This document shows, in pieces, positions 17,534 to 26,439 of a stretch of 33,910 nucleotides of DNA. The stretch spans positions 1 to 33,910 of the forward strand of contig NW_007360659.1 of the NCBI RefSeq assembly GCF_000192795.1, in the 5' to 3' direction. Below the pieces are notes generated by a model. That model was not told the origin of the DNA and did no database searches. It worked only from the letters and a program-made list of their open reading frames with translations. This stretch comes from Vavraia culicis subsp. floridensis (lineage: Eukaryota; Microsporidia; Pleistophoridae). The first letter of the stretch is position 1, and the number at the start of each line of letters is the position of its first letter. A program made the position numbers and the translations under genes.

Positions 17534-17978
17534 AAAAAAAGTTGTATCAATAAATTTAGCAGTTGTGTTTCCTTTACAGCCTTGTGTGAGCTGATAAATA
17601 TCTGTTACAGGCTTTTCATATTTTACTCCGCACCACTACAAATTGAATATAACGTCGTGGCTGTTGCTATATCTAACGATTATATGAGTATGCTTACGAT
17701 TGATAGCAGTAATATCGTATTAAATTAAGATAACATGTTTGTAAGAAGTTAACAAATATACTTTGAATGCCGTATAAAATAACTCTTCTTCCAACAAAAA
17801 CCATTTATTCAATACATTTATCAAGTATTGATCAACAAAAGACTTCTTTAAAATCATTTTGTGTTTTTTAAATAGTGAATATGTACAATCAAAGAAGCTG
17901 TATTTTATGTATACAAGACAATTGTTTAGTAAATATGGTTATAAATGATGATATTCCCACACTGTGCCGCCAACACCA

Positions 17979-18173
17979 ATGACTAAATTTGTTTGCTGTT
18001 ATCAGTTGCTCCCATACCGCAATAAATTTATATCACAAATTCACCGAATCAAACATTTTTATTCCACAATTGAATTTTTAAAACAACATTTACTGCTCGA
18101 TTGTGCTAAAAACTGTTTCACATATAAGGAAAATTACGAATCAGTATGTTTGCTAATTGAATTTGTGTCATAG
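17979..18173 (+). CDS. possible 64-aa Cys-containing protein
   Basis: Frame starting MTKFVCCYQLLPYRNKFISQ, helical through the middle (TIEFLKQHLLLDCAKNC) and ending CLLIEFVS, with five cysteines. A CCC tract lies 20 nt before the ATG, at the edge of the accepted range. No homologue is recognised. It would be co-directional with the large secreted-protein gene. Confidence 0.3.
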   Translation: MTKFVCCYQLLPYRNKFISQIHRIKHFYSTIEFLKQHLLLDCAKNCFTYKENYESVCLLIEFVS

Positions 18174-18395
18174 CTGTCTTTAGAACTCCATTGAAAGTTG
18201 GTTCGGAAATATTTTAGGATGTGTGTTATTGACGAACTAGAGCTCTGTATTACGTTTTCGATCTGCTAATTTTATATAATTTGCGAAAGGTTTTACTAAA
18301 CATGTCGACTGAACCGGTGTATACTAATTAACTGGACACATAGAAACTATAATAGTAAGAATTTACTTTTTAGGCATATATTTTTGACGTATTAG

Positions 18396-18403
18396 TATAA
18401 ATA
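18396..18403 (+). promoter_or_regulatory. TATA-box-like element
   Basis: TATAAATA 20 nt upstream of the ATG at 18424. No CCC tract is present here, so this gene seems to use a different promoter type from its neighbours. Confidence 0.5.
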
Positions 18404-18423
18404 GACTTGGAAAATCGTTACTC

Positions 18424-20295
18424 ATGATTGTCTTTCAGTTTTTCGGTACCGCTTTCGCGTCGCACCAACTAAACACGAGAAATGAGTATCATTCACAGTT
18501 TGGAAGCACTGTCCATCCACACAATATGTGTGAAGAGACAAGTTGCTGTCAACAAGGTGCTTTTTTAACGCAAGATAGCGGCTTAGGACTCGCATCCATG
18601 GATTACAATGTGGACACTGCTTCCGGAATGGAAGAGACATTTGGTTTGAACATGCATAGTCGTAGAACACTGCTGCACGAGAATAATACTTATGGAAAAG
18701 AAAAAGGAAAAAAGAAAAGAACTAGCAAACGCAGTGTTTTTAATGATGAAAGTAACACGATATCGTGTAATCCATTTTCTCCGGCGAATACTTCCAGCGA
18801 TGCTCACGGATACAATAGTCCGCTTGGTATCTGTCACGAAAAGAATGATCCACATGGAAGGCCATTCAATCAGTTGCTGGATAGCTGGGTTGATCAGGTA
18901 GCTACCATATACAATGAAGCGATAGAAGTGCCGAGTACTTGCACGCCAGATTACCACAATCCATGCAGTGAACCGGTTCTATCTTCTATGAACACAATTC
19001 CGTCACGTGACATGTCTGATGAGTCACATAACAGCAATCACGCAACATCAGATCCACCATCAGATGTTCTTTCCTGTGAGTCAAGTCGATCTTTTGGTTT
19101 ATTCGCTGTTCCACTTCCGGTTTTTTCACCCAGTAATCCACCATCAAATAGATTGTGTGATGACGAGTCAGACATGCCTGAGTATTTTAATTACTTAGAC
19201 TGTGCTACCCCCGATCCCTCCAGTCTTTACGTTTTTGATGTATTCAGTCCTAGTAACCCAAATTATGATGAAGGCACTCCATTCCATCAGTCTGATGGTA
19301 CACATGATATGAACCAACACAGATCTACCGTTGGAAAGGGGACGAGGTCTCGACGAATGACTGCGAGTCAACCCCATGAATCTTCTAAACGACAGACACC
19401 GCCTGAGAATCAACGAACTACACCTACTCCCGATCAATATCGTAACACCAATTACAATTCTTATCCATCAGCATCAAAGCTGGTACCTCATGGTACAAAT
19501 ACAGGGCAAATTTCTCCACCAACGGTTTTCACTAGTCCTGGAGCAACGGATAGTCAATATTCTCATTTAACAAGCCACAAGTCACCAGTATTTACCTATA
19601 CAGAACACTTTGCAGTGCCCGTTGTCACATCTCCAACACATGTCGGAGAGCCGCTTAACCACTACCATGATATTGCACAAAACTCCTCAATGTCTGGCGT
19701 TTATTCCGCGAGCACAACAGAACAACATAACTTGGATCATCAAGTGCATTCGGGAGAGCAATCCATGTTAGACTCTTCCAACTTTTCTAGTTGCAACAAC
19801 TTCAACCAAGAATATTGTCCTCGGGTGACACGGATTGACTCAGATGACAGTCATGCCACTTATTTCGACGAGCAGAACTATCTTGACCGAATTACGCTCC
19901 AACCATTAACGCCAGTCGTTTGCTCACCAAATCAACTTTTCGGTGAGAATAGTGGTTATCAAGAACAAATGGGTGCAAGCAGCTACCACCAATTGTCTGC
20001 GCTTGTGGAAAGTAGCGTTGAGAGCCCTATTATCACGTCAGAAATACCAATGCAGGACCAAAATACACAGAGTTCGGCAAACAGTGTTTCGCAGTGTATC
20101 GCGTTAGAACCTCAGGAGCTTAACGATGAGCAAGCTCTTATATTTAGGTTTAGAGATTTAGTGAAGCAGTGCGAGCTAGGTTTCGAGAGCGAAGCATTGA
20201 AATATTTCGGTGACTGTTACATGAATTATATCAATGCTTCTGAATCAGAGTGTTCGAATGACAATGAATATGATTACGATTATTTATCGGATTAA
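18424..20295 (+). CDS. large predicted secreted, low-complexity Ser/Pro/Asn/His-rich protein
   Basis: 623 aa, lineage-specific by appearance. A signal peptide (MIVFQFFGTAFAS) starts the protein. Most of the rest is disordered, rich in Ser, Pro, Asn, Thr, His, Asp and Tyr. A basic cluster KKKRTSKR at residues 96-103 resembles a nuclear localisation signal. Degenerate repeats centre on F-S-P-[SA]-N: FSPANTSSD at 118, FSPSNPPSN at 234 and FSPSNPNYD at 274, the last two 40 residues apart. Related SP-containing segments follow further on. The C-terminus is acidic, ending EYDYDYLSD after a short ordered segment (ALIFRFRDLVKQCELGF). There is no transmembrane span. Candidate roles are spore-wall or polar-tube material, or an effector exported to the host. 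The sequence does not decide between them. Regulation differs (TATA box, no CCC). Confidence 0.85.
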   Translation: MIVFQFFGTAFASHQLNTRNEYHSQFGSTVHPHNMCEETSCCQQGAFLTQDSGLGLASMDYNVDTASGMEETFGLNMHSRRTLLHENNTYGKEKGKKKRTSKRSVFNDESNTISCNPFSPANTSSDAHGYNSPLGICHEKNDPHGRPFNQLLDSWVDQVATIYNEAIEVPSTCTPDYHNPCSEPVLSSMNTIPSRDMSDESHNSNHATSDPPSDVLSCESSRSFGLFAVPLPVFSPSNPPSNRLCDDESDMPEYFNYLDCATPDPSSLYVFDVFSPSNPNYDEGTPFHQSDGTHDMNQHRSTVGKGTRSRRMTASQPHESSKRQTPPENQRTTPTPDQYRNTNYNSYPSASKLVPHGTNTGQISPPTVFTSPGATDSQYSHLTSHKSPVFTYTEHFAVPVVTSPTHVGEPLNHYHDIAQNSSMSGVYSASTTEQHNLDHQVHSGEQSMLDSSNFSSCNNFNQEYCPRVTRIDSDDSHATYFDEQNYLDRITLQPLTPVVCSPNQLFGENSGYQEQMGASSYHQLSALVESSVESPIITSEIPMQDQNTQSSANSVSQCIALEPQELNDEQALIFRFRDLVKQCELGFESEALKYFGDCYMNYINASESECSNDNEYDYDYLSD

Positions 20296-20552
20296 ATGGT
20301 GAGTAGCAAGCCAAAAAAGGAGTTAATACGTGCCATTAAGTAAAATCTTATTATCTCATTTTTCACCAATTTTTGTTGGAGGCATTTATGGTAAAAAACT
20401 AATATTTGATGATAGTTGTGTTTATCACCATTTTTGAACACATCATTGCTGTCTTCAGCCCATAACCACTCATATACCAGGCTACCTTCTATGAGCGTAA
20501 TTAACGGGTATTTCTTATACTTCATGAACATATTTTGGTCATTATATTCCAT
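20292..20552 (-). CDS. possible 86-aa protein
   Basis: ATG-initiated frame (MEYNDQNMFMKYKKYPLITL at the start) whose stop overlaps that of the secreted-protein gene tail to tail. Composition is protein-like (GSLVYEWLWAEDSNDVFKNG), but there is no CCC tract and no recognisable domain. It may be a small gene, a remnant or chance. Confidence 0.25.
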   Translation of the reverse strand: MEYNDQNMFMKYKKYPLITLIEGSLVYEWLWAEDSNDVFKNGDKHNYHQILVFYHKCLQQKLVKNEIIRFYLMARINSFFGLLLTI

Positions 20553-21185
20553 ATTAGATCTGAATGTCACATTGTGATCGTGTTTAGCGTATCAATAGAA
20601 CGACGTTAATGTAAACCAACCATTCATGAATACATGAAAGCAGTTTTTTATCACGGTTTTAAGTAAAACATCTCTTCTATCTGGTGTTATTCACACTCCG
20701 TACCGAAAAATACTGATCTAAGACTCGCAATTAGCAACACTCCATGCTTTCAGATTGCATATTTACAGAACAACAATGATGTAGTACAAATTTTACATCA
20801 CTTGGAATAATAGACGGCAATAAATGGATTAATTTAGCAAGCGTTACGTGATATTTCGTTTCAGAGAATTAAATCAAAGCAATTAGGTTGGAACGAGCAA
20901 TGATACACATTTTGGTAATGGCAGCTCTTACATTTCATGATATTGTGTTATAAACCGCGTAAAGTGCTGGACAAAGTAATATTCAATATCATAGGGAGAA
21001 TATGACCTGTATATTTTTATTGTTAAGAAAAAGAACATCTAAGGTTATGACGATTATGCCGTATACACTAAAGGGCTATGCTCTTACGTTAGTTATACAG
21101 CCAAAAATGATCAAGCATACGATTGATTAACATGTTACATGATAACAACTTACCCACAGTAGTTTTGTACAAAATACCGCACCAG
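20553..21185. other. intergenic, nothing seen
   Basis: A/T-rich, no supported frame; ends at the 3' end of RAD4. Confidence 0.55.
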
Positions 21186-22355
21186 CTACGCAAAAAGATT
21201 TTTCAGCTTTTTAAACTTCTTAACTCTTTTGATTACGTCGTCCCATAGGCGGTAGATCCTGTCACCTTTCTCAACGGTATCTACTATCATTTTGTTGAAC
21301 TTGTACTGTTCCAATGTATTGAAAAACAGCGAGGCGTCTTTTTTATACAGGAAAATGCCTTGGTATACAGGCATTTTATACTTGAATCCAACAATGCACT
21401 CACTAAAACGTATATCCAGCAGTTTGGCCACACAAACTGAAAAGTCATTTTTGGAATAAATACAGTTTCGTGGTATATGATTATTATGGTAGTACAACAT
21501 TGGTTTACCTTCCAAATCCTCAATAACAATGTCTTCAACATCATACTTGCGATACAGCTTCACACCATTAACCATCTTATATATTGGTCTTGACGCTCTC
21601 TTACCCAGTCTAAACCATTCTCTTTCGCTTCGCAGAATTTGTACATTTTTTTTGTAAAAAATCGGTTCTCCCTTAAAGTATCCTAAAATTGGTCTTTTCG
21701 GAAAAATAATTTGATTTTTCCTTATGTTTGACTCGATAGTATATAAAGGATGGTATTTCAGGTTTCTCAACGATTTCGGTACTTTGGAGAAAAGAAAAGA
21801 TTCGTCAAACTCAGCAGGTAGTACAACTCCCATTTTTGAAAGTCTATGCCTCGCCTCAAGGAAGAAACGATGTTCTCGAATTACTTCTTTCATTCCTGAT
21901 ATTAACGTATCGAAAATACCAAAATGCTTGAACTTGGTGGAATTCAGGATCGTTGTATTAACGAACGAACCATCTACACCGATGTAGCATATAAGACCGG
22001 TCTTGCTTAACCTGAAATTCTCAATAATTTCAGCCATGAACGCTTCGACTACAAATTCGGTATCATCATTTATGATCAAGTACAACCGACAGGGTATGCC
22101 CATGAACACCAACTTCTTGAAGATCGTTATTTTATCTGGTTCAGATGCACATAACCTCTTGTATTCTAGAAACTTGTTCGTTTCTATCGGCTTGTAGTCG
22201 AATCGAGCTACGATAGCTTTAAAGATCCTCAAAAGTCTGACAAACAGCCCAACGCGTATTTTATTTTGGCTAATTCTGATCTTTGTCTGTTTTTCTTGAT
22301 CAAATATTTCGTCCTTTTCTGAACTAACCGAGCACCAACTATCTGAGGATACCAT
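21186..22355 (-). CDS. RAD4: nucleotide excision repair damage sensor RAD4/XPC
   Basis: 389-aa Rad4/XPC homologue, which detects helix distortion and recruits TFIIH. The N-terminal half is a degenerate transglutaminase-like domain (FMGIPCRLYLII, then a Rad4-type GVDGSFVNTT strand region). The BHD1 start is clear: HPLYTIESNIRKNQIIFPKR near residue 200, then GEPIFYKKNVQILRSEREWF, matching Rad4's HPLY.LE...., GE.VY....V..L.S...W. BHD2/3 follow with IPRNCIYSKND, VAKLLDIRFSECIVGFKYK and YQGIFL. Yeast Rad4 is 754 aa, so nearly half is missing. An ATG at 22403 is in frame, but the one at 22355 has CCCC 2 nt upstream, the same arrangement as TPI, and is preferred. MAT1 of TFIIH, its functional partner, is encoded 3.4 kb away. 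Confidence 0.93.
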   Translation of the reverse strand: MVSSDSWCSVSSEKDEIFDQEKQTKIRISQNKIRVGLFVRLLRIFKAIVARFDYKPIETNKFLEYKRLCASEPDKITIFKKLVFMGIPCRLYLIINDDTEFVVEAFMAEIIENFRLSKTGLICYIGVDGSFVNTTILNSTKFKHFGIFDTLISGMKEVIREHRFFLEARHRLSKMGVVLPAEFDESFLFSKVPKSLRNLKYHPLYTIESNIRKNQIIFPKRPILGYFKGEPIFYKKNVQILRSEREWFRLGKRASRPIYKMVNGVKLYRKYDVEDIVIEDLEGKPMLYYHNNHIPRNCIYSKNDFSVCVAKLLDIRFSECIVGFKYKMPVYQGIFLYKKDASLFFNTLEQYKFNKMIVDTVEKGDRIYRLWDDVIKRVKKFKKLKNLFA

Positions 22356-22357
22356 CA

Positions 22358-22361
22358 GGGG
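22358..22361 (-). promoter_or_regulatory. CCC-like start signal of RAD4
   Basis: CACACCCCTGATG on the minus strand; only 2 nt separate the CCCC from the ATG at 22355. The ATG at 22403 has none. Confidence 0.5.
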
Positions 22362-22555
22362 TGTGCAAAATACCCATTCAAGATTTATCATTGTCCGTTT
22401 CATTCAGCAAGCAGAATTGACTCAAATACAAACACTTGATTTGGTCAAAATAGTTCAGAAACGCACAATTTTGGTTTTGTAATAAAGCAAGCTTATTTTA
22501 CGCACTTCCACAGGTATAATACAATTACGCGGATCAATCAATATTAAATCACAGC

Positions 22556-22882
22556 TTGCATACGAAAATTTTCAAATGTAATAAATCCTTACGTCAGAGG
22601 CGTTTTATATTTAATTTATTGAGTTCAGTCACAGGATATATCGGATGTCTCGCTATTCAAGGAAGCGGTGCAAATTTAGCATACAAATTGATAACATTGG
22701 ATATTGGACGCATAAAACGGCCTGTCATTGTCAAATCAGTACTTACTTCGAATGCAGATCAAAATTGTTATCAGATGCACTATAGCGGCTCAAATAATGC
22801 TGGAATTAATATATCGATGTTTAATTTTATGTACGAACTGTTCTATACCGATGTGCACACCGATACGTCATCGGCTTCGTGA
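22556..22882 (+). pseudogene. possible gene remnant without start codon
   Basis: An open plus-strand frame with protein-like composition (TGYIGCLAIQGSGANLAYKL, then GRIKRPVIVKSVLTSNADQN) and G/C richer than its flanks. The first in-frame ATG is deep inside, and no CCC tract precedes a plausible start. No family is recognised. Either it is the decayed 3' part of a gene or a chance frame. Confidence 0.3.
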
Positions 22883-23418
22883 TACAAGAGAGAATTTGAG
22901 AGTTAATTCATTAAGACAGATAGAGCTATAAGTTAATTATAAGTATGACACGAGCAAGTGTAAACTGAATAATCGACATTATTGAAACATTTTACTCATC
23001 TTATTGTGTTAGTTCCTTTTAAATAATAGGTACATAGAGCTGATCAAACGTAGCAGGTTGTTCATGGAATATGCTATGGAAGTTGAAGGATAAAAAAGGT
23101 GATAATAAGCATCGAAACTTCAGTAAAAACTATTATACTATCGTATGATGAAATATACAGCGAGACATAAATTTTTTTGTGGTTTTACCTACTTCAGTAA
23201 ATGTCATTCTTCGAATATTCTGCATTCTGATGTTTATCGGGATGTATTTTTCATTCCCGTTCCCTATTGATAGATAAATGATCCACAATCCTCTGTAAAC
23301 CCTAGTATTGAAGCTCTAACGCAATTCCGCACATTTTCCATGTACTAATTTTTGTGAGCAACTGTGAATATTCAGACAAACACTCACAGTCTCATATATC
23401 AAAAATTTTCATTTCTAA

Positions 23419-23423
23419 CCCCC
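23419..23423 (+). promoter_or_regulatory. CCC-like start signal of SPC1
   Basis: CCCCC directly abuts the ATG at 23424 and decides against the upstream non-ATG start of the open frame. Confidence 0.6.
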
Positions 23424-23681
23424 ATGTTTAAAAACCTGTACAAAACTTTAACACAGCCCATCGACTACTACGGACAAGACTTGGCTAAAAAGGCAGCTTA
23501 TAACATTCTCCTTTTAGGATACAGTCTTGCATGGATAATCGGCTACTTCATGTCTGATTTGAGGTACACGTTTTTCACGGGCATTGTGACTGTGCTTGTA
23601 GCATTCGTTGTTGTAGTACCGCCATGGCCATTTTACAGACGTAACCCGTTCCAATTCAAGAAACTAAAGAAGATTGATTAA
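23424..23681 (+). CDS. SPC1: signal peptidase complex subunit 1 (SPC12/SPCS1)
   Basis: 85-aa ER membrane subunit of the signal peptidase complex, which removes signal peptides in the lumen and helps choose substrates. The family pattern is complete: PIDYYGQDLAKKAAYN before the first span (family M/IDY.GQ.LAE), two hydrophobic spans forming a hairpin (about residues 25-43 and 49-67), and the signature PPWPFYRRNPFQFKKL matching PPWP.YRR.PL.W. Both termini would be cytosolic. The length equals the minimal family size (yeast 94 aa). It works downstream of SRP, whose SRP19 subunit is also in this window. Confidence 0.95.
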   Translation: MFKNLYKTLTQPIDYYGQDLAKKAAYNILLLGYSLAWIIGYFMSDLRYTFFTGIVTVLVAFVVVVPPWPFYRRNPFQFKKLKKID

Positions 23682-23817
23682 AGCAATGTATGTTCCAAAC
23701 TCATTGGTTTGTGTGCTGCTCGTGTCCTGTGATCTTTCATTGTTTTACAGGTATTCACAAAAACACCGATTAATCCTGAAAATCATACCTTTATTAAATA
23801 CGTGGTATTACTGAGAA

Positions 23818-24282
23818 TTAGTTCTTGACATCTACAGACCGTCCCTTAAGTGCCTTGAGCCGATGCCTTGGTTTTCCCCGTCGTTCTTTTGTGGCATGTT
23901 CCGCTTCTCTTCGTTTCTTAACACCCACCAGTATCCTCCATTTTTTTGCCGACAAACCAACCACTTTCCTCTCGATCGGATTCATATCCGAGTACCTCAT
24001 CTCCCTGCCCAGCCTCTTCTTAGACCTATGCAGCGCGAGTGACTCGATCCGCCTTTCCAAAATTATCTTATCCGCCCGCTCTGTGCTGATAGTCCTCATG
24101 GTTCCCTTTTTCCACACCTGCAGATAGATGAAAAACTTATCTCTTTCCACCCGAATTACCACTTTTTTCACGTTTAGCTGTCTGTACTTTCTAAATAAAA
24201 CGGTGATGAATTTAGAATCAATTACATTTTGGTTGTTGAACCTCTGAGCACTACCACCTTTATTGGAATGCTTTGCATCCAT
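23818..24282 (-). CDS. basic 154-aa protein, unknown (weak R3H-like segment)
   Basis: Rich in Arg and Lys, particularly in the C-terminal third (KKRREAEHATKERRGKPRHR). The middle reads RYSDMNPIERKVVGLSAKKW, which recalls the MNPyERRivH entry of R3H nucleic-acid-binding domains as in Jag-type KH-R3H proteins. The key Arg/His spacing is not fully kept, so this is only a hint. Strand-rich VVIRVERDKFFIYLQVW precedes it. It is likely an RNA- or ribosome-associated protein, but the function is unknown. The ATG at 24282 has no CCC tract; a TATAAA ends 10 nt upstream and a short upstream ATG meets a stop. Its length, unusual base composition and charge pattern support a real gene. It converges on SPC1 with 136 bp between. 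Confidence 0.75.
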   Translation of the reverse strand: MDAKHSNKGGSAQRFNNQNVIDSKFITVLFRKYRQLNVKKVVIRVERDKFFIYLQVWKKGTMRTISTERADKIILERRIESLALHRSKKRLGREMRYSDMNPIERKVVGLSAKKWRILVGVKKRREAEHATKERRGKPRHRLKALKGRSVDVKN

Positions 24283-24292
24283 TTCCTTATGG

Positions 24293-24298
24293 TTTATA
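24293..24298 (-). promoter_or_regulatory. TATA-like element of the basic-protein gene
   Basis: TATAAA on the minus strand, 10 nt before the ATG at 24282; no CCC tract is present. The distance is short for a classical TATA box. Confidence 0.25.
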
Positions 24299-25799
24299 CA
24301 TTTTTTTAATTGTTATTTGATATTTCGCAGTTCCCAATAAATTATTTGTTGATTTTGTGACAAAAAAGTGATAAATGAACTTCAATTTTGGTTATTTTGC
24401 AGATAAATGATTTTGTGTTTTGCTAAGCAAGCTTATTGGCAGTTTGCCGCCGTGAGATCATCTTATTGATAGGGTTTCATAGTGCCCAACTGTGATTGGT
24501 CCATCGCATCCATTTCCCTATTTAAGAGTTTCTAATTACATACGTCTGAGGTGTTCTGATAGGAGAAATTTTTCTGCATCTACAAATAGAAATGTAATTT
24601 GTGGATCGAAACGGCCATACTTCCCATTTCTCCCTCTAAAAGTCTATAGGTAAAAATTTGCTATGATTGAGTACTGATGGTATTAAAACCATGAAATACA
24701 CATGTCATTGTTCAACGTACTTATTTGTTTTTAGACACAAGTCCCTGGCAGTTTACTACGTCTATTATGGATGCCACATCGTTATATACTTATTTAACGC
24801 ATGATGAAATATATATCGTATGGCGTTCTCAGCCTTTGAATGCTATTTATTCTCATACACTTTGTCGGTAATCGATTATGCCGTTTTAGTCAACACAGAT
24901 GCGCTATGGATCAATTTTTATTGTCATAAAGGAATAAATTGGGAGCAATATTACCACATCTGTTTTAAGTGTTGCACAGAGATAAAAACTACAAATTCTA
25001 TAGTTAAGATTCAAATCGAAGAAAAGATAAAACGTTAATATAAATCACATTTGTTTTCGCCAGAAATACGTTTATTTAACACTCTGCACAACATCTTCTT
25101 TTCAAGACATCAATTTAATGTTTTACAAAATAGTTCAAGTATGATTTAATGATTTACCTGTAGAACCTTGTGTTCAGTTGTTTGGCAGCTACTTTTTAAT
25201 ATCTGTGTTTTGCTTCCGCTGATTTATTAAAAAATGTGTACCGGTTAAATATCACAAGAGATGAGATATCATGTAACATATACACTTATTAAAACCATTA
25301 TTAAGAGTAAAATTGTTTTATAGGTTGAATTGCATCGTATAAACGCTCAACAACTGTTGTTGTGGAAGAATATGCCATTTGGTATTGATATGAGGAGGTG
25401 ACAGTTTTAACAAAAATATTTTGTCTATTTTTTCCGTGATGTAGAGCATAGCTAAGAGGGCGAGGCAGTTTTTTATCAAATTTGCGCTTCACATGCACGT
25501 TGTGCGGTGTGTAAGCAAAATTTCATTTTTCAAAAAAACATGTACAGGACAGATTGCCATTTATACCTTCTTTCATCACCGATTGAAGGTTTTTTGTGCA
25601 ATGAGAAAAACGAAATGCTTGTTAATGGCGATAACACAGCTTGACAAACATAGAAGGAATGGTCATTACCTGCTTAGAAAGTAAATAACAGAATTTCATA
25701 GAAGAAAAGAATATACCATAGTAAAAGAGGCGAATGGTCGAAAAATTCTTTAAAATAGAAAGGTATACACCCGAAATACAACCATGTCTTGATGTAGTT
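24299..25799. other. long intergenic region with a possible remnant
   Basis: 1.5 kb. Two overlapping plus frames (24695-25038) may be one broken gene, listed separately. Frames at 25301-25903 overlap one another on both strands and have no supporting signal. Confidence 0.45.
24695..25038 (+). pseudogene. possible frameshifted gene remnant
   Basis: A 58-codon frame (24695-24871) contains SPWQFTTSIMDATSLYTYL and DEIYIVWRSQPLNAIY. A CCC tract lies before its internal ATG at 24767. A second frame (24820-25038) with an ATG continues with DALWINFYCHKGINWEQYYH. Both look protein-like and overlap out of phase, as expected of one frameshifted gene. No family is recognised. Confidence 0.25.
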
Positions 25800-26432
25800 T
25801 CATATATTTTCATCAAAGAGCGAATACACCGCTCGATAGCCTGTAATCCGCTTGGAATAACCTGCTGGGGTACACTCATATCTGTAGCGGTCAGGCAGCT
25901 CAATCGCTCTTTTTAACATGACTGTGGGTTTCTCAACATCTTCTAACGGATCATAAGACACTTGCACGTCTTTTGCTGTACTCGTGGACTTGTCCACATT
26001 TTCCTGAACTTTTCGTCGCTTCGCTATAATTTCGCTCTTGTGAATGAACGCATCATCTTTGAGGGACTCAATTCGCTTGGTAACCAGCATGTCATTTTTC
26101 AGTTGCATTAGTTCTTGTATCACGTCTTCATACATCTCCAAATAGTCGTCGTACTCGTCTCCACTATCAAAGTCCGTTTCTTCTTTGTTGAATACTCTGT
26201 TGAGCATCTTCCTTATCCTACATTCTCTCTCAACATCGATGTCTTCAAATGTCTGCGAGATAAAATTAATCCGCCGCAATAATGTGCCACATTCGGGACA
26301 CGCAGATTCACCTTGCGAAAATATCCTTGATACGCAGTTTTCACACATCTTATGATAGCAAGGACTGATGTAAATCTTTATGTTTGGGTTCAAATAAGAG
26401 TCTGACTTGCACTGAGGGCAGAACTGATCCAT
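25800..26432 (-). CDS. TFB3: TFIIH/CAK assembly factor MAT1 (Tfb3)
   Basis: 210-aa RING-finger subunit linking the CDK7-cyclin H kinase to core TFIIH, active in RNA polymerase II promoter escape and nucleotide excision repair. An N-terminal C3HC4 RING has all ligands: Cys5, Cys8, Cys25, His27, Cys30, Cys33, Cys45 and Cys48. It is followed by LLRRINFISQTFEDIDVERE, the MAT1 linker (family LR...F..Q.F.D..VE.E), then R.RKMLNRVFNKEETDF, also diagnostic. A long helical middle and a short C-terminal segment follow. Human MAT1 is 309 aa. The frame runs upstream to an ATG at 26484-26486, adding a hydrophobic leader. The ATG at 26432, with CCC 4 nt upstream, places the RING at its normal position. eS21 lies immediately upstream on the same strand. 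Confidence 0.93.
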   Translation of the reverse strand: MDQFCPQCKSDSYLNPNIKIYISPCYHKMCENCVSRIFSQGESACPECGTLLRRINFISQTFEDIDVERECRIRKMLNRVFNKEETDFDSGDEYDDYLEMYEDVIQELMQLKNDMLVTKRIESLKDDAFIHKSEIIAKRRKVQENVDKSTSTAKDVQVSYDPLEDVEKPTVMLKRAIELPDRYRYECTPAGYSKRITGYRAVYSLFDENI

Positions 26433-26436
26433 CGAA

Positions 26437-26439
26437 GGG
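26437..26439 (-). promoter_or_regulatory. CCC-like start signal of MAT1
   Basis: ATACCCTTCGATG on the minus strand; CCC is 4 nt before the ATG at 26432 and removes a spurious hydrophobic leader from the protein. Confidence 0.6.

Larger units (their letters stand above)
16522..18423. other. long intergenic region with structured segment
   Basis: 1.9 kb. Contains the stem-loop cluster at 16587-16798, a 10-bp perfect hairpin at 17507-17533, a weak 64-codon frame at 17979 and the TATA box of the next gene. Open frames at 16852 and 17217 lack any supporting signal. Confidence 0.5.
22356..23423. other. intergenic between divergent RAD4 and SPC1
   Basis: Holds a 108-codon open frame without an ATG (22556-22882, listed separately). 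The remaining sequence up to the CCCCC before SPC1 shows nothing identifiable. Confidence 0.5.

Noticed and set aside
18583..18957. 124-codon minus frame within the secreted-protein gene
   Set aside because: It is fully contained in a much longer plus-strand frame with a signal peptide and has no independent signal.
20296..20343. ATGGTGAGT directly after the secreted-protein stop as a start codon followed by a 5' splice site, as in intron-containing ribosomal genes
   Set aside because: No ribosomal-protein-like frame or branch/3' splice motif follows in the next several hundred bases.
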